In this document: positions 60,124 through 64,000 of the stretch, in pieces
Layout of the letters: each line of letters begins with the position of its first letter
Position numbering within the stretch: position 1 is the stretch's first letter
Assembly (NCBI RefSeq): GCF_003939025.1
Contig: NZ_RQIH01000014.1
Span: 166,429-230,428 of the forward strand
From: Rhizobium sophoriradicis
GTDB lineage: Bacteria > Pseudomonadota > Alphaproteobacteria > Rhizobiales > Rhizobiaceae
Reading direction: 5' to 3'
DNA: 64,000 nt
The notes under the pieces: model-generated
What the model saw: the letters and a program-made list of their open reading frames with translations, nothing else
What the model was told of the DNA's origin: nothing
Databases searched by the model: none
Translations under genes and position numbers: made by a program

Positions 60124-61209
60124 ATGCGCGTCTTTCAGAATTTTGGCCTATACCCTGCATATATGCACCGACTCAACAAGCTTGCAGCATCAGCGAATGC
60201 TTTTTCCGAACGACGGCAGGTTTTTCTCTCGGATTCGTTCGGCGCGTGCCACCTGCTTAAGACAGTGGTCGACGGAAGTAGCGATGCTTTCTTCACAACC
60301 GGTGACGATCCCATTACGCAGCGATTTTGGGCCCAAGAGCATGGCCTCCCGACCTCCACGGCGTTGGAGCAAATACTGCTTAGCCAGATCGAGGATCACC
60401 GCACTGAGATTTTTTACAATCTTGATCCTATTCGATACGGCAATGAGTTCGTCAGGAAGTTGCCGGGAACGGTAAAAAGGTCGATAGCTTGGCGAGCAGC
60501 GCCTTCAGGAAACGTCGATCTGGGTGCATATGATCTTCTCGTCTGCAATTTTCCAACGATCATAGAGAGCTACAGAGGCCGCGGATGGCGGGCAGAGTAC
60601 ATGGCGCCATCCCATGACCTCGCAATGGACAGCTATGCGGCGAACAGCAGCCGCCCGATCGATATTTTATTTGTCGGAGGATATAGCCGCCATCATAGCA
60701 GGCGCGCGGAAATTCTTGAGGCGGTCTCCGAACTTCGCAAGGATTTTCGGGTTGTCTACCACTTAGACCGATCTCGCCTTACGCGACTTGCTGAAAGCCC
60801 TCTGGGATGGCTCTTGCCCCTGAATGATCATCGGCGTCCTAAGGGCATTCGCGCGGTTTCCCGTCCGCCTGTTTTTGGGCGCGACCTGTATCGCGGAATC
60901 TCGCAAGCAAAAATCGTCTTGAACGGAGCTGTCGACATGGCCGGCTCAGATCGAGGCAACATGCGCTGCTGGGAAGCGTTAGGCTGCGGTGCTCTGATGA
61001 TCTCCGACGCTGGCAACTACCCCAATGGAATGATCGACGGTACCACCATAGTGACCTATGGCAGTGCGCAGTCGGCAGTGGCATCAATTCGCACTGCACT
61101 CGCCGACCAAACCAGACTGAGAGAAATCGCGGCGGCAGGCAACATGATGATAAAGAGCCGATACAGCAAAGAGGCTCAATGGGAGAGTTTTACGCAACTC
61201 TGTCGGTAA
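60124..61209 (+). CDS. Glycosyltransferase (CgeB/GT1-like)
   Basis: A 361-residue protein. The N-terminal half has IEDHRTEIFYNLDPIRYGNE; the C-terminal half has the retaining GT-B features DILFVGGYSRHHSRRAEILE and SDRGNMRCWEALGCGALMIS DAGNYPNGM (written as two parts), the sugar-nucleotide-binding E-region of CgeB and GT4-like enzymes. It transfers a sugar during surface glycan assembly. A relic of a serine recombinase overlaps its stop on the other strand. Composition is less GC-rich than the core genes, suggesting acquisition. Confidence 0.78.
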   Translation: MRVFQNFGLYPAYMHRLNKLAASANAFSERRQVFLSDSFGACHLLKTVVDGSSDAFFTTGDDPITQRFWAQEHGLPTSTALEQILLSQIEDHRTEIFYNLDPIRYGNEFVRKLPGTVKRSIAWRAAPSGNVDLGAYDLLVCNFPTIIESYRGRGWRAEYMAPSHDLAMDSYAANSSRPIDILFVGGYSRHHSRRAEILEAVSELRKDFRVVYHLDRSRLTRLAESPLGWLLPLNDHRRPKGIRAVSRPPVFGRDLYRGISQAKIVLNGAVDMAGSDRGNMRCWEALGCGALMISDAGNYPNGMIDGTTIVTYGSAQSAVASIRTALADQTRLREIAAAGNMMIKSRYSKEAQWESFTQLCR

Positions 61210-61330
61210 ACTGCGGATCTTTTTGATGGTTAACCTGTTCAAGAACGGTGATGGAAGGCACCCGCTGCTCACATTCGTGCACAATGTTGAGGATGTCCAG
61301 CGTGTCGCGGCCGAGACGATCTAGGTCGAT
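61190..61330 (-). pseudogene. Relic of a serine recombinase (resolvase/invertase)
   Basis: Minus-strand codons from 61330 read IDLDRLGRDTLDILNIVHE then CEQRVPSITVLEQV, the conserved LDRLGR segment of resolvase/invertase catalytic domains. It lasts only about 45 codons and then loses family similarity; the catalytic serine and DNA-binding parts are gone. It lies between the glycosyltransferase and the tail-fibre gene. Confidence 0.65.
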
Positions 61331-61337
61331 TCCGTTT

Positions 61338-61448
61338 TCACAGGACGTGCTCCAGGTCATCGATCGCCTCTTGTGCGATTTACTGTCTGCCGGCGAACAC
61401 GCTTTTGATTGCGCCGTTTTCGTCGCGCATCACGCAAACCATCGTCAT
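61338..61448 (-). pseudogene. Small phage gene with an internal stop
   Basis: Directly after the tail-fibre gene stop, with GGAG before the ATG, the frame reads MTMVCVMRDENGAIKSVFAG RQ and meets TAA at 61380; it then continues in the same frame as IAQEAIDDLEHVL to TGA at 61338. It resembles the small proteins often following tail-fibre genes. It is either a 22-residue protein or a 37-codon gene broken by one nonsense change. Confidence 0.5.
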
Positions 61449-61450
61449 GA

Positions 61451-62782
61451 TCAAGCTCCATTCAGGCGCGGTACGGTATAGTCGTTAAAGCCGATTGATC
61501 GCAATGTATACGATACGCTACCGACCGTCGTGATGGCGTAAAAGGTTACAATCCCCGTTGATCGCGATCGGCTGCGAGCAGATACGCGGCCCGCTTGTGC
61601 CGTGTTGCCCGCGTTGACATTCAAGACTGCAACAGGAGATGTTACAGCATCAGCTCCCGCGCCAAGCTCGCCCGATGAATTAGCCGCAGAATTAACCGCA
61701 AGAATCCAATAAATTTCAGTAGCAATCCCAGCAGGAGTACCAACTGGCTGTATGTCGTTGACAGATATGCCGAAGCCATTGTATTCCTGCACGGCAACAG
61801 CAATTCTATATTCATTACCATCTTGAACATACTGACGAATTACATTGCCTGACGTTGTCAATACGACATTTACCCGCCCGACAACTTCCCATCCCGTAAG
61901 GTTTGCCGTTGAAACGAGCGTCGGGACAGATTGCAAACTTGCAACCCAATCGCCAACGCCTGTTGTAAGGTTGCGCACAGAGTGAACAAAATAGGTTTTG
62001 CTCGCCTGCATGACGCCAGTGTCAAGGAACCCGCCGCTATTGCCGGCCGTGAAGGTGGTGGACAGGGATTTTGTCAGCGCGGAAGCATAGACGACGTTCT
62101 TGGAATTGAAGAACACCTCGCCGGTTTTCATCTGAATAGAAGTGCTGGATACATAGACGGTCTCACACCCGACGACGTTGTTGATCTCCGATTTAGCCTG
62201 GATCTTGGCAATCAGCTTATCCGTGAAGAACGCTGTCCCACTGCAGACGATGAAGGTGGAATACCCGTTCGGGACGACAAGGGTTGCCGCGCTGTCGATC
62301 GTCTCTGCCCCATTCGGATCGATCGTCACGTCGCCGCCGTCGGCGATGACGCAATAGTGCCAGTTTGCGCCGAGCGTTGCCGCTGCGGTCAGGGTGAGCG
62401 TGGCAGACGCGGTAAAGCGGTGAACGGCGTTGTCGTCGGAGGCAAGCGCGGTGTAATCGCCTGACTTCGCCGCATAGACCGAGGCTTTGTCGAAAAAGAT
62501 GTCGACGCCGTTCTGGGTGAAACCCAGCGCTCCGCCGCCCTTGAGATAGAGTCCAGTCTGCGGGTTCGAGGCGAAGCCAACACCCGGCGCCGAAACGGTG
62601 CCGCCTGCGGCCTTGAGCGGCGCTGCCATCGGCGCCGAGCCATCGCGCGGCAGCGAGTTGGTGATTTCGTTGCCGAGATCGGTCGTCAGCGCGTTCCATG
62701 GCGCCGGATCGATGACCTGGCCAACGGAGGGTGTCGTCCCGGCGGGTTTGGAATAGACGCCGGTTGATGGGTTTCTGGGCAT
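61451..62782 (-). CDS. Phage tail-fibre-like protein
   Basis: A 443-residue beta-rich protein. The N-terminal part reads MPRNPSTGVYSKPAGTTPSV followed by VIDPAPWNALTTDLGNEITN, a pattern found at the start of rhizobial prophage tail fibres; GLYLKGGGALGFTQNGVDIF and the Ala/Thr/Val-rich middle agree with repeats of fibre shafts. GGAG precedes the ATG. It may bind host surface polysaccharide. It is divergent from the flippase-like gene. Confidence 0.75.
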   Translation of the reverse strand: MPRNPSTGVYSKPAGTTPSVGQVIDPAPWNALTTDLGNEITNSLPRDGSAPMAAPLKAAGGTVSAPGVGFASNPQTGLYLKGGGALGFTQNGVDIFFDKASVYAAKSGDYTALASDDNAVHRFTASATLTLTAAATLGANWHYCVIADGGDVTIDPNGAETIDSAATLVVPNGYSTFIVCSGTAFFTDKLIAKIQAKSEINNVVGCETVYVSSTSIQMKTGEVFFNSKNVVYASALTKSLSTTFTAGNSGGFLDTGVMQASKTYFVHSVRNLTTGVGDWVASLQSVPTLVSTANLTGWEVVGRVNVVLTTSGNVIRQYVQDGNEYRIAVAVQEYNGFGISVNDIQPVGTPAGIATEIYWILAVNSAANSSGELGAGADAVTSPVAVLNVNAGNTAQAGRVSARSRSRSTGIVTFYAITTVGSVSYTLRSIGFNDYTVPRLNGA

Positions 62783-62933
62783 TCATTGTCTCCAAAGTAA
62801 AAAGGCCCCGCGGATTGCGAGGCAATTGGCTCTGAATCAAAAGGCAACGGGCCACCGGCTAAGGTCGAGCGCTGTCGCGACAGCAACTCCTGTGAAAGCG
62901 AGAGGTCAAGGGGTTGCTCCTGATTGTTGTAAT

Positions 62934-63938
62934 ATGTTAGGGGCAGCGATCCGAGCAGAGCGAAGACCTTTGCGGTCCAATGGCGCCGCCGCTTCGAAAG
63001 AGAACCCAGCAAACGTGATACGCGGCCTCTTTAATCATCAACGCTTGCAGATGCTTATAGCCTCGGCAATAAGCCTACTCTTCCTGATATTCCTGCTAAA
63101 GGCAGTGGATTGGGAGGAAGCTGTCCGCATTTTTCGTAGCGGAATATCCGTCACATCGCTCCTGTGGTTCATGCTTGTTACCTTCGGCATTGCCGTGGGT
63201 TATGCGGTGCGATGGCGACTGTTGCTGGACGGTAGGATCGGTTACGGAGCGTCCCTCATGGCCTCCCTGCTCGGTCTTGGCACCAACATGTTCCTTCCTG
63301 CGAGAGGCGGAGACCTTTTACGCGTACATTACAGCCGTGTCGTCGCAACTGTCCCCTACGCCGACGCTCTTGGTAAGCTTCTGATCGAAAAAATGGTCGA
63401 CCTGGTGACGATCATTTCTGTCGGTATATTTTCCTTGGTCTTGCTGAGCCATACACTGAATTCCGAATACCGAAATGTTCTGCTGGTCATCATGTTTGGT
63501 GCAATAGCTGGGATATTTCTGTCGGCAGTTCTCGTAAGGTATTTCAGCGATCGGCTTGTCCCGATATTGCGACCCGTCTTCGGTCTCGTGCGACTGCAGG
63601 ATTTCTTTGACCGCCACATTATTCATTTCATCCGAAATTCCGCACGAAGCCTATCTCTTTCGGTGACCATCGTTCCTGCTGTTCTCACGCTGGTTCTGTG
63701 GCTTTCGGCATATGCGCTTGCGTATATCTGCGTGGGCCGTTTTGTCGGCGTCGCGCTGAGTTACCAAGAGTCGTTGTTCGTGTTGTTCGCCGGCGGCTTG
63801 GGCCTGATGATCCCAGCTGCGCCATCCGGAGTCGGTACTTTCCACGCCTCCGTCGTTTCGGCATTCGTAATACTAGGTCGTGTGGACAGTTATCTGATCC
63901 ATAGCATTGTCGCCGCGATAGTGACGACGGCGAGGTAG
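62934..63938 (+). CDS. Flippase-like / LPG-synthase-type membrane protein, 3' end replaced by IS
   Basis: A polytopic protein of about 334 residues from the ATG at 62934 (a GTG at 63015 is an alternative start; neither has a strong ribosome site). It has the flippase-like domain pattern LLWFMLVTFGIAVGYAVRWR, LGLGTNMFLPARGGDLLRVH (the PARGGELLR-type motif of the family) and GLGLMIPAAPSGVGTFHASV. These proteins serve lipid-linked or polysaccharide export. The last about 20 residues (GRVDSYLIHSIVAAIVTTAR) are encoded by an IS element, so the natural C terminus is lost. Confidence 0.78.
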   Translation: MLGAAIRAERRPLRSNGAAASKENPANVIRGLFNHQRLQMLIASAISLLFLIFLLKAVDWEEAVRIFRSGISVTSLLWFMLVTFGIAVGYAVRWRLLLDGRIGYGASLMASLLGLGTNMFLPARGGDLLRVHYSRVVATVPYADALGKLLIEKMVDLVTIISVGIFSLVLLSHTLNSEYRNVLLVIMFGAIAGIFLSAVLVRYFSDRLVPILRPVFGLVRLQDFFDRHIIHFIRNSARSLSLSVTIVPAVLTLVLWLSAYALAYICVGRFVGVALSYQESLFVLFAGGLGLMIPAAPSGVGTFHASVVSAFVILGRVDSYLIHSIVAAIVTTAR

Positions 63939-64000
63939 TTTTCGGCGGTTTTCTCGAAGCGCGTCGCGACCCTTCTGAACTGCTTGAGTTTAGAAAAGCA
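63876..64000 (-). mobile_element. IS5-family element, partial (right end with transposase 3' end)
   Basis: From about 63876 the sequence begins GGTCGTGTGGACAG, likely the terminal inverted repeat. On the minus strand the transposase C terminus reads CFSKLKQFRRVATRFEKTAE then NYLAVVTIAATMLWIR, ending at TAA 63890. This is the typical end of IS5/IS427-group transposases. The other end lies beyond the window. Confidence 0.8.
63890..64000 (-). CDS. IS5-family transposase, C-terminal part
   Basis: The 36 visible codons give the DDE transposase tail described for the IS element, with the KLKQFRRVATRFEK motif around the catalytic glutamate region of the IS427 subgroup. The rest lies outside the window. 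Intact or not cannot be judged. Confidence 0.8.
   Translation of the reverse strand, partial: CFSKLKQFRRVATRFEKTAENYLAVVTIAATMLWIR

Overview
The window looks like chromosome of a Rhizobium of the leguminosarum/etli group. Supporting signs are the high G+C content, a class 3 (R. etli type) L-asparaginase, a betI-betB-betA choline operon, a DUF47-pit phosphate operon with a Pho box, several GGDEF/EAL proteins, and families of palindromic intergenic repeats typical of Rhizobiales. No rRNA, tRNA or CRISPR array was recognised.

Layout. 1-2.0 kb: end of a DNA-repair cluster (ATP-dependent DNA ligase, cut by the window edge, and its metallo-beta-lactamase-fold exonuclease). 2.0-9.3 kb: a hydrolase, a glycerophosphodiesterase, a cytoplasmic double-PAS chemoreceptor, a LuxR-type regulator and a PAS-GAF-GGDEF-EAL protein. 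9.5-30.6 kb: housekeeping and accessory metabolism, including a Tat-exported beta-helix protein, DUF47-Pit phosphate uptake, Nudix, SDR and GST enzymes, DeoR next to asparaginase, an Fe-S-type HTH regulator divergent from an MFS exporter, a methyltransferase, a quinone reductase, an EAL-CBS-GGDEF protein and an orphan ParD. 30.8-36.5 kb: HdeD and betIBA (choline to glycine betaine), with repeat elements inside the operon. 36.1-41.7 kb: an orphan HigA-like antitoxin, an envelope protein pair, an Rrf2 regulator and cysH-cysD-cysN for sulfate assimilation. 42-52.5 kb: peroxiredoxin, a bifunctional penicillin-binding protein, LysR/oxidoreductase pairs, a LacI regulator and an HtrA/DegP protease.

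53.8-64 kb is a mosaic of decayed phage DNA and surface-glycan genes. The minus strand carries a compact lysis and tail cassette: frameshifted holin-like gene, SAR-type lysozyme, overlapping Rz/Rz1 spanins, SGNH-esterase tail protein, DUF1515-like membrane protein. It is followed by broken pieces of an SGNH hydrolase and of an ATP-dependent DNA ligase, two tiny ORFs, and three glycan genes (FkbM-like, hexapeptide acetyltransferase, glycosyltransferase). Then come a serine-recombinase relic, a second tail-fibre gene and a flippase-like membrane protein whose 3' end is interrupted by an IS5-family element running off the window.

The regulatory DNA readable by eye is the most informative part of the ordinary regions. 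It includes a textbook Pho box before DUF47-pit, perfect inverted repeats before betI, at the SufR-like/MFS divergent promoter and over the putative cysH promoter, and repeated motifs before the deoR-type gene. No clearly new system could be demonstrated. The best candidates for follow-up are the phage/glycan mosaic and the regulator-operator pairs.
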